The translations under genes were made by a program, and so were the position numbers. A stretch of 39,725 nt of DNA from an uncultured Aquimonas sp. (lineage in GTDB: Bacteria; Pseudomonadota; Gammaproteobacteria; Xanthomonadales; Xanthomonadaceae): contig CAMLOR010000005.1 of assembly GCA_946481615.1 (NCBI GenBank), positions 1 to 39,725 of the forward strand. Reading direction: 5' to 3'. How positions within the stretch are numbered: the first letter of the stretch is position 1; each line of letters opens with the position of its first letter. Positions 9,046-17,158 of this stretch are shown piece by piece. The notes below the pieces were generated by a model. That model was given only the letters and a program-made list of their open reading frames with translations, did no database searches and was not told where the DNA came from.

Positions 9046-10140
9046 TCATGCGCTCGCCGAGTCGCCACTCTCGGTTGCCGCTGCATCCAGTTCATACAAT
9101 CGGGCGCGATGCGATGCCATGAACGGGTGGTGCCCTGCCTGTAGTTGAATTGCCACATCCGACGAGATCGACAACTGTACGAGCACGGCCGGATCGAGCC
9201 GGCTAGCGCGTAACAGCCGACCGCTTTCATCGAACGAGATCAGATGGCGATCGAAGAGCCGATCCACATTGGGCGTCAGGGCCAAGCCGTTGTACGGATC
9301 GAGCTTGGCGTGCTTGTCGCTGTCGCACCAGCGGCGGATATGCGAGGCGACCAGGAGACGGACATCCGCGCAGTTGGTGATCGGACACCGATTGGCCCAA
9401 TGGGCCAGCACCTGCTTACGGAATCGCCCCTGCCCGATACGTGCCTTCCGGAGCGCCTCACGCTCAGGTTCCGTGAGGTCTGAATCCTGTGCAATCTCCT
9501 GTAGATCGGCCAGGACGTTGTCGAGCTCATCTCCGTACGCCCACAGGGCAGTTCGGCCAGTCGCCTCGCTCCACGTACTGCCGTCGATTCGCAACTCCTC
9601 AAGATCGGGCACGACCTGTGATCGCCTTCGATAGCGTCCGAGTGAGCGCGCAAGATGCGAGATGACGGAGTAGCGACGACCGCTGCCCGGACCGCCCGTT
9701 CCCACGCGTTCGACCAGCAACCGGTACTCGGCCTCCCGCGCATGAGCGAAGGCGGCAGCGAAATCTACGGAGGAGAAACGGCGCCGACCCCAAGACCGCA
9801 GTACCGCGCCAATCGTCTCCACATCGACCAGCGGGACGGGCGATGCATCCGCCGGCGGGGGTGACAAGCCAAGCCAGTGCCGGCCCTCCTCGGACAAGGT
9901 AAATGACGTCTCGGCGCCATGGGAATGTGGATGCCTCACGAGGACGCCGCGAAGCTCCTCTGCCCTGGCGACGAATTCATACGGCGATGAAGCGGCGCCG
10001 CACATCCACTGCAGAACAGGTTGAATACTCGCCTTGGCGACGCCAGTAGCTCGGGCGATATCGTTGATAAAGATCTGTCCGTCCGGGTCGTTGGCAAAGA
10101 ATGATCGAATTGACGCCGCAATCGCGTCGACATTGTTCAT
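9046..10140 (-). CDS. HNH endonuclease (HNH_2 type) with N-terminal helix-turn-helix
   Basis: A 364-aa protein. The N-terminus resembles a winged-helix/HTH region (I-A-R-A-T-G-V-A-K-A-S-I-Q-P-V-L-Q-W, about 25-45). The C-terminal part has an HNH_2-like nuclease: C252 and C257, A-S-H-I-R-R-W with H267, P-Y-N-G-L-A-L with N284, and D293-R-L-F-D297. This matches the H-I...NGL.L....D.LFD pattern of the family. Such nucleases act in restriction of modified or unmodified DNA. It is followed on the same strand by the methyltransferase. A perfect 10-bp inverted repeat sits just upstream of its start (10162-10190). A restriction role with the methyltransferase protecting host DNA is inferred; a modification-dependent role is the alternative. 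Confidence 0.85.
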   Translation of the reverse strand: MNNVDAIAASIRSFFANDPDGQIFINDIARATGVAKASIQPVLQWMCGAASSPYEFVARAEELRGVLVRHPHSHGAETSFTLSEEGRHWLGLSPPPADASPVPLVDVETIGAVLRSWGRRRFSSVDFAAAFAHAREAEYRLLVERVGTGGPGSGRRYSVISHLARSLGRYRRRSQVVPDLEELRIDGSTWSEATGRTALWAYGDELDNVLADLQEIAQDSDLTEPEREALRKARIGQGRFRKQVLAHWANRCPITNCADVRLLVASHIRRWCDSDKHAKLDPYNGLALTPNVDRLFDRHLISFDESGRLLRASRLDPAVLVQLSISSDVAIQLQAGHHPFMASHRARLYELDAAATESGDSASA

Positions 10141-10161
10141 GGCTGCGGCTCATAGACTAGT

Positions 10162-10190
10162 CCGGCGCGCCAGTTTAACGGGCGCGCCGG
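10162..10190. promoter_or_regulatory. 10-bp perfect inverted repeat upstream of the HNH gene
   Basis: CCGGCGCGCC and GGCGCGCCGG flank a 9-nt spacer (agtttaacg), 22 nt upstream of the HNH ATG. The position fits an operator controlling the HNH-methyltransferase pair, perhaps bound by the HNH protein's own N-terminal HTH. It could also be a hairpin end of older flanking DNA. Confidence 0.4.
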
Positions 10191-10222
10191 CACGGCCATG
10201 CATGATCTGCCGGCACTCGTGA

Positions 10223-10312
10223 ACGCTGGCACTCGGGCGTGCCTTTGCCTTCTGGACGCAGCAGTACTTCAACGCGGCGACCGCGCTGGATTCGCTGCAG
10301 GCAAGCAAGTGA
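10223..10312 (+). pseudogene. C-terminal gene remnant, about 29 codons
   Basis: One short frame ends in A-F-A-F-W-T-Q-Q-Y-F-N-A-A-T-A-L-D-S-L-Q and stops at 10310-10312, directly before a strong hairpin. The protein-like composition and the hairpin right after the stop look like the tail of a once complete gene whose front was lost. The frame is closed by TGA at 10220. I cannot name the family. Confidence 0.35.
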
Positions 10313-10313
10313 C

Positions 10314-10344
10314 CTTCTCCGGGCCGCCTTGCGGCCCGGAGAAG
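10314..10344. terminator. Strong hairpin, 14-bp perfect stem
   Basis: CTTCTCCGGGCCGC-ctt-GCGGCCCGGAGAAG is a perfect 14-bp stem with a 3-nt loop. It lies just after the stop of the C-terminal remnant on + and just after the stop of the hydrolase remnant on - (10353). A bidirectional transcription terminator is likely, although there is no T-run on either side. Confidence 0.6.
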
Positions 10345-10352
10345 ATCGTCAT

Positions 10353-11064
10353 CTAGCCTGCGTCGACGGTCCAGTGCAGTGGATCGAGGAACGCGTGGAC
10401 GTCTCGTGCGATTTCCGCGGCGCGTGTCTCGAGCGCGAAGTGCCCCGTGTCGTAGAAGCGCACCTCCACATCAGGAACGTCGCGCTTCCAGGCCAACGCG
10501 CCGGCCGGTTGGAAGAACGGATCGTTCTTCCCCACACGGCCAGTAGCGGCGGGCGATGCTCGCAGAAGTAGGCCTGGAACTGCGGATAGATTGCGACGTT
10601 GGACGCGTAGTCCAGCAACAGCTCCAGCTGGATGTCGAGGTTGCCCTCGCGCGCCACCAGCGCGGCATCCAACGTATAAGCCTCCGGCGCCACTGTTCTC
10701 TGAGCCGGCGTGCCGTGGGTGTACTGCCACTGGATGGCGGCCGGTGTCAGGAACTCGCGCAGTGCATCTCGGTGGGCTTGCGTGGGTTCACGCCAGTAGC
10801 GCTGGATCGGTGCCCAGCCTTCGCTGAGTCCCTCCTCGTACGCATTGCCGTTCTGCGAGACGATCGCCGCGATGCGCTCCGGATGCTAGCCATGCGCCAG
10901 CCGATCGGCGCGCCGTAATCGAACACCACCAGCGTGTAGCGCTCCAGTCCTAGCTGCTCGGTGAAGGCCGTCATCGTCGCGGCCAGTTGCTCGAAGGTAT
11001 ACGCGTAGTGCTCGCGCGAGGGCGCTTGCGTGGAGCCGAAACCTGCCTGGATGTCCTCCGGCAA
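10353..11064 (-). pseudogene. Broken alpha/beta hydrolase (haloalkane dehalogenase-like)
   Basis: Three reading frames together give the C-terminal two thirds of an alpha/beta hydrolase. Piece one has F-T-E-Q-L-G-L-E-R-Y-T-L-V-V-F-D-Y-G-A-P-I-G-W-R, with the nucleophile-elbow position V-F-D-Y-G-A. Piece two has H-P-E-R-I-A-A-I-V-S-Q-N-G-N-A-Y-E-E-G. Piece three has N-D-P-F-F-Q-P-A-G-A and D-T-G-H-F-A-L-E-T. The frame changes near 10,885-10,895 and again at a run of four Cs (10530-10533), where one base seems lost. The usual front with the H-G-F-P oxyanion strand is missing. The gene is therefore non-functional: frameshifted twice and truncated. It probably decayed at the island edge; sequencing error could explain the C-run shift but not the missing front. 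Confidence 0.75.
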
Positions 11065-11447
11065 CCTCGCAGCGCTTGGACGTCCGAACTCGAACTCCGG
11101 CCGTGGGTCGAACCGTTCTGACGCGCAAACCGCTCGCCGTCGAGGGCGCGGTGACCCGAGAGATTCACCAGCTCCTGCAGACGATAGCTGGACGTAAGCG
11201 AATCTCCCGAGACATGCAACTGGGGCCTCGTTACCGGGGCGTGCCAGTCCACGTATCCCATCAACACCATCTCGCGGTTTGGGGCCTGCAAGTAAACGCA
11301 GATCGCACGCTGCCAGTCGTCGGCAGAGAGTCCCTTACCACTGAAAAGGTCGTGAGGGATCTCGATCAGCAGGTGAGCAAGGTCCTCGGCCGGCTTGAGT
11401 TGGCTGAAGTGAACAACCAGTTCCATCAGCCTTTCTGCAGTTGGCAT
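10971..11447 (-). CDS. Unknown protein, probably chimeric at its C-terminus
   Basis: Third of three small unknown genes on the - strand. From ATG 11447 the first ~110 residues look like a real protein (M-P-T-A-E-R-L-M-E-L-V-V-H-F, then E-I-P-H-D-L-F-S-G-K, and V-L-M-G-Y-V-D-W-H). After about 11,120 the frame runs over the hydrolase remnant in another frame and turns into low-quality Ser/Arg-rich sequence, so the original end was probably lost when the two were joined. It starts 35 nt after the stop of the preceding gene. I do not recognise the family, and it may be non-functional. Confidence 0.45.
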   Translation of the reverse strand: MPTAERLMELVVHFSQLKPAEDLAHLLIEIPHDLFSGKGLSADDWQRAICVYLQAPNREMVLMGYVDWHAPVTRPQLHVSGDSLTSSYRLQELVNLSGHRALDGERFARQNGSTHGRSSSSDVQALRGCRRTSRQVSAPRKRPRASTTRIPSSNWPRR

Positions 11448-11482
11448 GCTACAAGCCACGGACTGCGGGATGCGTTGCGCGC

Positions 11483-11884
11483 TCAAGTCGTGTGGATCTC
11501 CAGGGTTCGTGCGGCGTATTCGGTACTCAGCCAACGGACCAGCCGCTTGGCGTCCTCACTAGACAGCTGAGTTTCCGGAGTCAGCACGAAAAGCTCCTGA
11601 TGCGCGCTCTGAATCGGCTCGCACTTGATGCGGAGCGGCTGCGTCCCGGACTCACGCCGAATCTCCACGTGAAGCCGCAAACGCTTGTGGCTGGAATGCA
11701 CGACCACGTGCATTTGCTGTCGCGCGGCTCGATGCTTGTGGGCCGACGGATAGAACAGTCCTTGCGGCACGTAGATCTTCACTGCCTCGCGCTCGCTTTC
11801 TCCTGTGCGTTCGTCGAGTCGATGAATCACGTCGGCAAGATGAGCAACCGCCCGCGGCAGCTCCGTATTAGCGGCGAGGAGCAT
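11483..11884 (-). CDS. Unknown small protein, 133 aa
   Basis: The frame is open upstream, but ATG 11884 has GGAGG 8 nt before it, inside the end of the preceding gene, so I start there. The product is soluble, with A-V-A-H-L-A-D-V-I-H-R-L-D-E-R, then V-K-I-Y-V-P-Q-G-L-F-Y-P, two basic strands (Q-M-H-V-V-V-H-S and L-R-L-H-V-E-I-R-R) and Q-E-L-F-V-L-T-P-E-T. The pattern suggests a mainly beta fold with helical ends. The first gene's stop is only 4 nt away, so the two are translationally close. I do not recognise it. Confidence 0.55.
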   Translation of the reverse strand: MLLAANTELPRAVAHLADVIHRLDERTGESEREAVKIYVPQGLFYPSAHKHRAARQQMHVVVHSSHKRLRLHVEIRRESGTQPLRIKCEPIQSAHQELFVLTPETQLSSEDAKRLVRWLSTEYAARTLEIHTT

Positions 11885-11888
11885 GGCG

Positions 11889-12314
11889 TCAGCCTCCATA
11901 CCGCAGCTGGATGTCGCTGACACCGAGGCTCTGGCCGACCGTGCAGACGATCTTCCAGGCTTCGTCCCAGTTCGCTGCTCGAATGCCGGCGGCCAGCGGG
12001 TGCTGCGAGTCTTTGCGCCACGCGACGGCGTTGAGTCCTGCACGGGCTTGCGCGTCCATCGGGGCGCCGTTGCCAAATCCGATACCGAAGATCCACGAGC
12101 GATCAGCCGAGACGTAGAGCGTTAGCACGAGATACATTTGCTCATGTTCGTCCCGCATGAGCGTGTAGCCACTGACAAGCATGGCTGCGCCCCGCAGATG
12201 CGAAACTTCTTTCACTACATCCGTCGCGGTCCGCCGTACGAACGCCGAGTTGACGACGGAGGAGAACGAATCACCATCTACGTAAACGGAGCATGCGATG
12301 TTTTTGCTGTTCAT
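11889..12314 (-). CDS. Unknown small protein, 141 aa, first gene of a three-gene unit
   Basis: ATG 12314 has AGGAAG about 9 nt upstream. The protein has a short beta start (N-I-A-C-S-V-Y-V-D-G-D), a helix (T-D-V-V-K-E-V-S-H-L-R), two strands (M-Y-L-V-L-T-L-Y-V and R-S-W-I-F-G-I-G-F-G), and a C-terminal helix with N-W-D-E-A-W-K-I-V-C. There is no signal peptide or membrane segment. The fold looks like a compact alpha/beta protein, but I cannot assign a family. Together with the two following genes it forms a small operon at the comM side of the island. A role in defence or in a toxin/antitoxin-like function would be a guess. Confidence 0.6.
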   Translation of the reverse strand: MNSKNIACSVYVDGDSFSSVVNSAFVRRTATDVVKEVSHLRGAAMLVSGYTLMRDEHEQMYLVLTLYVSADRSWIFGIGFGNGAPMDAQARAGLNAVAWRKDSQHPLAAGIRAANWDEAWKIVCTVGQSLGVSDIQLRYGG

Positions 12315-12671
12315 TGCGTTTTCTTCCTGAGTTGTTTGATTGAAGCAGCTGTGGCATATGGCTCGAAGCTGCGCGCGCGCACGAGTGCAGATTTCGTGCT
12401 GAAGCACACTTGCGTCGCAGAACGTGTGCGTAACTGCGGCGTGGGACTACCGGTGACTGTCCTCAGTGGACAGCCAGCATCGCGACGGAATTTGACGAAA
12501 ATCCGGAAGGTTTTCGCTTGATTTCGCGGTACGGTTGCGTAAGCTGGAGCCACGCAAAACAGGAGATTGATCGCACGCACGCTTGCGGCGCGATCGTTTC
12601 GGAGAACGTCAGACGCTCAGACTCGACGCGACATTGGAAGCTTCAGTGGTGACATTGAATACTTCCGATAC
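12315..12671. other. Island right-end region next to comM
   Basis: About 357 bases without a convincing gene. It holds the promoter side of the three-gene unit, a hairpin CTGTCC-tcagt-GGACAG (12457-12473), a CGAAAA...TTTTCG inverted repeat (12496-12516), and two near-identical 15-bp direct repeats, GACATTGGAAGCTTC (12630-12644) and GACATTGAATACTTC (12651-12665), 21 bp apart. Repeats of this spacing resemble transposase-binding repeats at ends of Tn7-like elements. No terminal TGT/ACA dinucleotide end can be placed, so the exact element end stays open. The repeats stop 6 nt before comM-like coding sequence begins. Confidence 0.45.
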
Positions 12672-13250
12672 GAATGGCCGCGCCATGTCCTGGAAGTGCT
12701 GCGCGAGCCGCTCGAATCCGGCCGCGTCAGCGTTTCGCGCGCGGCGCGGCAATCGGAATTCCCGGCGCGCTTCCAGCTGGTCGCCGCCATGAACCCCTGC
12801 CCTTGCGGGTGGGCCGGCGATCCCTCCGGCCGCTGCAATTGCTCCGGCGAATCCGTCGCGCGCTATCGCGCCAAAGTGTCCGGGCCGCTGCTGGATCGCA
12901 TCGATCTGCAGATCCCCGTGCAGCGCGTGAAGGCCGCCGAACTGCGCGAAACCGCCGCGCCCGGCGAAGCCAGCGCGCAGGTGCGCGCACGCGTGGCGGC
13001 CGCGCGTGCGCGGCAGCTGGCGCGCGCCGGCAAGCCCAATGCGCGCCTGTCGCCTTCGCAGATGCAGGATCACTGCAGTCTGACCGACGCCGACCGCGCG
13101 CTGCTAGAACGCGCCAGCGACCGCCTGCAGCTGAGTGCGCGCGCCCACCATCGCATCCTGCGCGTGGCGCGCACGATCGCCGACCTCGATGACAGCGGCG
13201 CGATCCAGACGCGGCATCTGGCCGAGGCGCTGGGACTGCGCTGCGGTTGA
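12672..13250 (+). pseudogene. comM: comM 3' fragment (YifB/Mg-chelatase family), 192 codons
   Basis: This is the C-terminal end of ComM, a hexameric AAA+ helicase family protein that aids branch migration in natural transformation. It begins at R-H-V-L-E-V-L-R-E-P-L-E-S-G. It then shows F-Q-L-V-A-A-M-N-P-C-P-C-G, the cysteine pair C-N-C, the V-S-G-P-L-L-D-R-I-D-L-Q sensor region, and the C-terminal Mg-chelatase domain ending in H-L-A-E-A-L-G-L-R. Full ComM proteins are about 500 aa, so Walker A, Walker B and the N-terminal domain are missing here. The frame runs upstream to a TTG at 12567 but that part is not ComM-like. The front half should lie on the far side of the island, outside the window. 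Confidence 0.9.
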
Positions 13251-13321
13251 CGGGCGCCAGGCCGGAGAGTTCGCCAACCCGCCGCGGACGGCGCGTCGGC
13301 GAAGCACGGCAGCGCGTGCCG

Positions 13322-16300
13322 CTACTCGAATCCGTCGCGGAACAACGCGCCTGCGATGGCCTGCACCTGCAGCGTGGCCGGCGTCGTGAAAGTGAGCGCG
13401 CCGGAAGCATGCCGCGCCCGCAGCTGCAGTTTCGGTCGCGCGCCGGCGGTCACCGGGAACGTGGCGCGCCACGGGGCGGATGCGATCGTGGCGACGACGT
13501 TGCCATCGAGCAGCACGTCGATGGCATCGAGGTCGGCGAGATCGGTGGCGACGACGAGTTCCACCGGCTGGCCGGGGTCGATCTGCGCGTTCGGCGCGGG
13601 CGCGGTGACCTGCAGCGCGAACGGCGCGGCGGCCGCGGGTTCGCTGTCGTCGATCGAGCGCAGGTAGTCGAGCAGTTGCTGGCGTTCGCCGGCATCGAGC
13701 GCGGCGACCGCGCCGTGGCGAGCGCCGGATGCGATCAGCGCGGCGATGGGATCGGCGGCGCGGCCGTCGTGCAGGAAGCGTCCTTCGCGCCAGAGCCCGC
13801 GCAGCGTCGGCGTATCGAAACCCTGCAGCCGTGCACCGGCACGCATGTCGCTGACGGCCACCGTGCCGACGTCGTGCCAGCGCCGCTGCGCGCTGTCGGT
13901 GAACGCGGCGCCGCCGTGGCAGCGCGCGCAACCCAGCTGCTGGAACAGCGCGCTGCCGGCAATGGCCGAGGGCGTGAGCGTGTTCGCGTCGACGCGATGC
14001 GGACTGCGTCCGACGCGGTCCAGGCTGCCGGCGTACGCGGCCAGGGCATCGAGATCCGCGGAGTGGCCGGCCTTGGCATCGCCCATCGGCTCGTCACGCG
14101 TGCCGAAGAAGAAGCCGGCGTCGCTCATCAATCCGGTGCCGGCGAAGGCTTCGCGGATGTCGTGTTCGAAGTCCTGCACTTCGTCGAAGTTCGCGGTCCA
14201 GTGCAGCGGGCCGTGACCGGTGCCGGCGCGCCCGTTCAGCGGCAGCGTGCGGCGCAGGCCTTCGCCGCGCTGCGTGAAATCCCAGGTACGCGCGTCGCCG
14301 CCGCCGTCGAGATGGCAGGAGGCGCAGGCGAGATAGCCGTCGGCGCTCATGCGCGCGTCGGCGCGCCAGAACAGGCGCTTGCCGGCGAGCACGTTCGCCG
14401 CCAGCGTTTCGGAGGCCACGCTCGGCGTCGTGCCGAGTACCGTCATCGTTGGCGTGGCGTTCGCGGTGAGCGCATCGATGTCGATCACGGTGACGCTGCG
14501 GCCCAGGTCGTTGCGCACCCACAACCGTTTGCGCGCGGCATCCACGGCCAGGCCGCGCGGCGCGGCGCCGACGTCGACGCGCGCCAGTTCGCCGCCGTGC
14601 CAGGGTTCGATCGCGACGACGCGATCGTTGCCCGCCAGCGCCGCGAACAGCACCGCGCCTCCCGGCGACGGCGCGAGCGCCAGCGCCAGTGTGCTGTTGT
14701 CGAAGTCCAGGCGTGCCGGGACGAGTTCCGCGGCGGCGCCGGTGTGGATCGCGCCTACCATCGCGCGCACGGTCTTTTCGAAGTCCAGGTCGGCGCCGTC
14801 GCGCGCCAGGCCGCGCAGGATGTTGTCCTTCTTGGCGGCGTACCACAGGCGCGCGCCGTCGGGCGAGGCGGCCAGCGCCGCCACGTAGTTCGGCAGGCCG
14901 CGCCCGGCCGTGCCCGAATCGGGCGTCGTGCTGTCGAGCGCGAGCGCGATGCCCGGCACGCCGGCGGTGCCCGCGGCCGGCGTGAAGGAGGCAAGATCGA
15001 TGGCGGCGATGCGGCCGGCGTCGTCGGCCGATTTCAGGCGCGCGGCGTAGAGGCGGCCGCGGGCCTGCGCGAGGGCTTCGGCGCCGAAGCCCAGTTCGAT
15101 GCGCGCGGTTTCGGCCGCGCTCGCCGGGTTGAAGCGGATCAGCGCGCCACTGTCGAGCGCGGCGTAGCCGGTCGTGCCGGCCGCGTCGAACAGCACCGCC
15201 GCGGGCGCGCTGCCGTAGCCCGTGGCGAGCGACGCGGCCTGCGCGCCGTTGGCAGCGAGTGCCACGAGCCGGTCGCCGCCGCGGCAGGCGATCCACACGC
15301 GTCCGCTGGCGTCGCGCGCCAGGCTGCGCGGATCGTCGCAGGCCGGATGCACGGCCAGGCGTGCGCGGCTGGCCGCATCGAACACGGCGACGCTGTCGTG
15401 ATCCGGATTCACCACCCAGACGCGATCGCCCGCCACCAGCACCGAAGCCGAAGCGCCGGGCGCCGTGGCGGCCGGCGCGATGTCCACCACCACGCGCAGC
15501 GTGGCGCTGGCGATCTGGTTGGCGGCGTTGCGCGCCTGCACGCGCGCGGTGTACACGCCGGGCGCGCCGTAGGCATGCGTTCCGGCGGCGGAGGTCGACC
15601 AGGCGGTGTCGCTGCCGCCGTCACCGAAGTTCCAGGAGTAATGCGTGGCGTTGTTCGCCACCGCGCCGAACGTCAGTGCTTCGGCGACCAGCGCCGGGCT
15701 GGGCTGCGTCACCGACGTCGAGACGATCTCGGGCGCCGCCTGCAGCGTATTGCCGGTCGAGAACAAGAAGCTGTACGGCGCCATGGCATTGCCGGCGACG
15801 TCGCGCACGCCGTTCGCCACCAGCCGCACTTCGTAGGTGGTGTCCGCCTGCAGCGGATCGACCGGGATCAGGTTCACCACGTCGTAGCTCGTGTGCATCA
15901 CGATCGCGGGCACGGCGTCGCCGGCCGCGGTGCGCAGCTGGATGGTCTGCTCGTTCACCGTCGTGGCGTCGAGCTGCTCGTGGATGACGAGGCCCACGCC
16001 GGTGCGCAGCGGCTGGTTGAGCGCGCCGTCGGCCGGCAGGTGATAGCCCACGGTGGGCGGCGTGGTGTCGCGGCCGTCCTGGTGCGCGTAGATCACCGAG
16101 GCGCTGCCGTTGGTTTCCGAGCCCGACACCAGCAACAGATGGCCGAGCGGAATCCACTGGAAATCGGTGCCGGTGTTGGGATGATTGAAGGTGCGCTCGA
16201 CCTGGCGCGTGAGCATGTTGTACTTCGCGCCGTGGCCGCCGGGGCCGTCGGCCACGTGGCCGGCGAAGGCGTAGTGATCCTGGAAGTGCACGTAACGGCC

Positions 16301-17158
16301 GCGCAACGTGCTGCGCGGAATGGTCCAGGCGATCTGCAGATCGGCCGGATCGGAGAAATCGATCACCAAGCCATTGGCATTGGCGTCCGGCCCGTTCCCG
16401 TTGTGGCCGATCATCATCACCAGGTAATGGCGCCACACGTGCCAGGTCGTGGTGTATTGCAGATAGTTGCCGGTGAGCACGTCGAGCAGGCGCGGATTGG
16501 CCGGGTCGCCGATGTCGAATACCGCCACGCCGCTGCCGCCGTCGCCCGGCGTGAAGAACAGCAGGTTGCCGATGCGGAAGCGATTGTGGGCGTTCACGCC
16601 GGCTTCCTGGCGCAGATTGCGGCTGGCGATCGGCGGCCACCAGCCGACGCGGGCGTCGAGCACCGAATCGGTGAAGGCGTAGGGATAGGTCGGCATCCAG
16701 TCGTCGCCCGCGATCGGCGAATTCAGCGGGAAATCGTGGATGGGCGTGGTCCAGCGCGACGGATTGCAGAAATCCGTGCGCAGGTCGAAGAGCTTGGGCG
16801 GCGAACTCCAGGACACGAGGTCCTGGCGGAAGAACAGATCGCCGACCTTGTACCAGACATGGCTGTTGCCCAGCGTCGGGCCGGTGCACAGCAGGTCCGG
16901 CGCGGTGGGATCGGCGATGTCGTAGGCCCAGGTCGACTGGTTGTCGGTGCCGCCGAGATAAAGCTTGCCGCGATGGAAGGTGGTGATGCGCCCGCCGTGC
17001 GGAAGCTCGGCGAGTTTGGTGCCGGCTGCCCACGTCGTGGTGGGCAGTCCGGCACCGGGCGCCTGGGTCTGGGCGGCCGCGCCGAGGGCGAAGGTTCCCA
17101 GCAGCGCGGCGCCGAGCCGCCGGATCCACGGAGTGTTCGCCATCGTCGTGTCCGTCAT
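13322..17158 (-). CDS. Secreted multidomain cytochrome c / PKD / beta-propeller protein with DGFE tail, 1278 aa
   Basis: Last gene of the ten-gene chain; its ATG overlaps the previous stop (ATGA). A signal peptide lies near residues 12-30 (R-R-L-G-A-A-L-L-G-T-F-A-L-G-A-A-A-Q). In order there follow an LVIVD-type propeller region (about 40-330), an SbsA-type Ig-like domain (about 335-440), a PKD domain with S-W-N-F-G-D-G-G near 506, a YVTN-like propeller (about 545-900), and a di-haem cytochrome c region with C-A-S-C-H near 943 and C-A-R-C-H near 1076. An Ig-like domain and the tail L-F-R-D-G-F-E close it. The haem motifs suggest electron transfer or peroxidase-like chemistry outside the cytoplasm. 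The substrate is unknown. Confidence 0.9.
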   Translation of the reverse strand: MTDTTMANTPWIRRLGAALLGTFALGAAAQTQAPGAGLPTTTWAAGTKLAELPHGGRITTFHRGKLYLGGTDNQSTWAYDIADPTAPDLLCTGPTLGNSHVWYKVGDLFFRQDLVSWSSPPKLFDLRTDFCNPSRWTTPIHDFPLNSPIAGDDWMPTYPYAFTDSVLDARVGWWPPIASRNLRQEAGVNAHNRFRIGNLLFFTPGDGGSGVAVFDIGDPANPRLLDVLTGNYLQYTTTWHVWRHYLVMMIGHNGNGPDANANGLVIDFSDPADLQIAWTIPRSTLRGRYVHFQDHYAFAGHVADGPGGHGAKYNMLTRQVERTFNHPNTGTDFQWIPLGHLLLVSGSETNGSASVIYAHQDGRDTTPPTVGYHLPADGALNQPLRTGVGLVIHEQLDATTVNEQTIQLRTAAGDAVPAIVMHTSYDVVNLIPVDPLQADTTYEVRLVANGVRDVAGNAMAPYSFLFSTGNTLQAAPEIVSTSVTQPSPALVAEALTFGAVANNATHYSWNFGDGGSDTAWSTSAAGTHAYGAPGVYTARVQARNAANQIASATLRVVVDIAPAATAPGASASVLVAGDRVWVVNPDHDSVAVFDAASRARLAVHPACDDPRSLARDASGRVWIACRGGDRLVALAANGAQAASLATGYGSAPAAVLFDAAGTTGYAALDSGALIRFNPASAAETARIELGFGAEALAQARGRLYAARLKSADDAGRIAAIDLASFTPAAGTAGVPGIALALDSTTPDSGTAGRGLPNYVAALAASPDGARLWYAAKKDNILRGLARDGADLDFEKTVRAMVGAIHTGAAAELVPARLDFDNSTLALALAPSPGGAVLFAALAGNDRVVAIEPWHGGELARVDVGAAPRGLAVDAARKRLWVRNDLGRSVTVIDIDALTANATPTMTVLGTTPSVASETLAANVLAGKRLFWRADARMSADGYLACASCHLDGGGDARTWDFTQRGEGLRRTLPLNGRAGTGHGPLHWTANFDEVQDFEHDIREAFAGTGLMSDAGFFFGTRDEPMGDAKAGHSADLDALAAYAGSLDRVGRSPHRVDANTLTPSAIAGSALFQQLGCARCHGGAAFTDSAQRRWHDVGTVAVSDMRAGARLQGFDTPTLRGLWREGRFLHDGRAADPIAALIASGARHGAVAALDAGERQQLLDYLRSIDDSEPAAAAPFALQVTAPAPNAQIDPGQPVELVVATDLADLDAIDVLLDGNVVATIASAPWRATFPVTAGARPKLQLRARHASGALTFTTPATLQVQAIAGALFRDGFE

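Noticed and set aside
1262..10140. DISARM, BREX or another named defence system
   Set aside because: The diagnostic genes of these systems (drmA/drmB, pglX/pglZ and others) are not seen; only a helicase and a methyltransferase are shared in type.
12600..12680. A precise Tn7-like end with TGT/ACA terminus and target duplication
   Set aside because: The repeats suggest it, but no terminus or duplication can be read from one side alone, so only a candidate region is reported.
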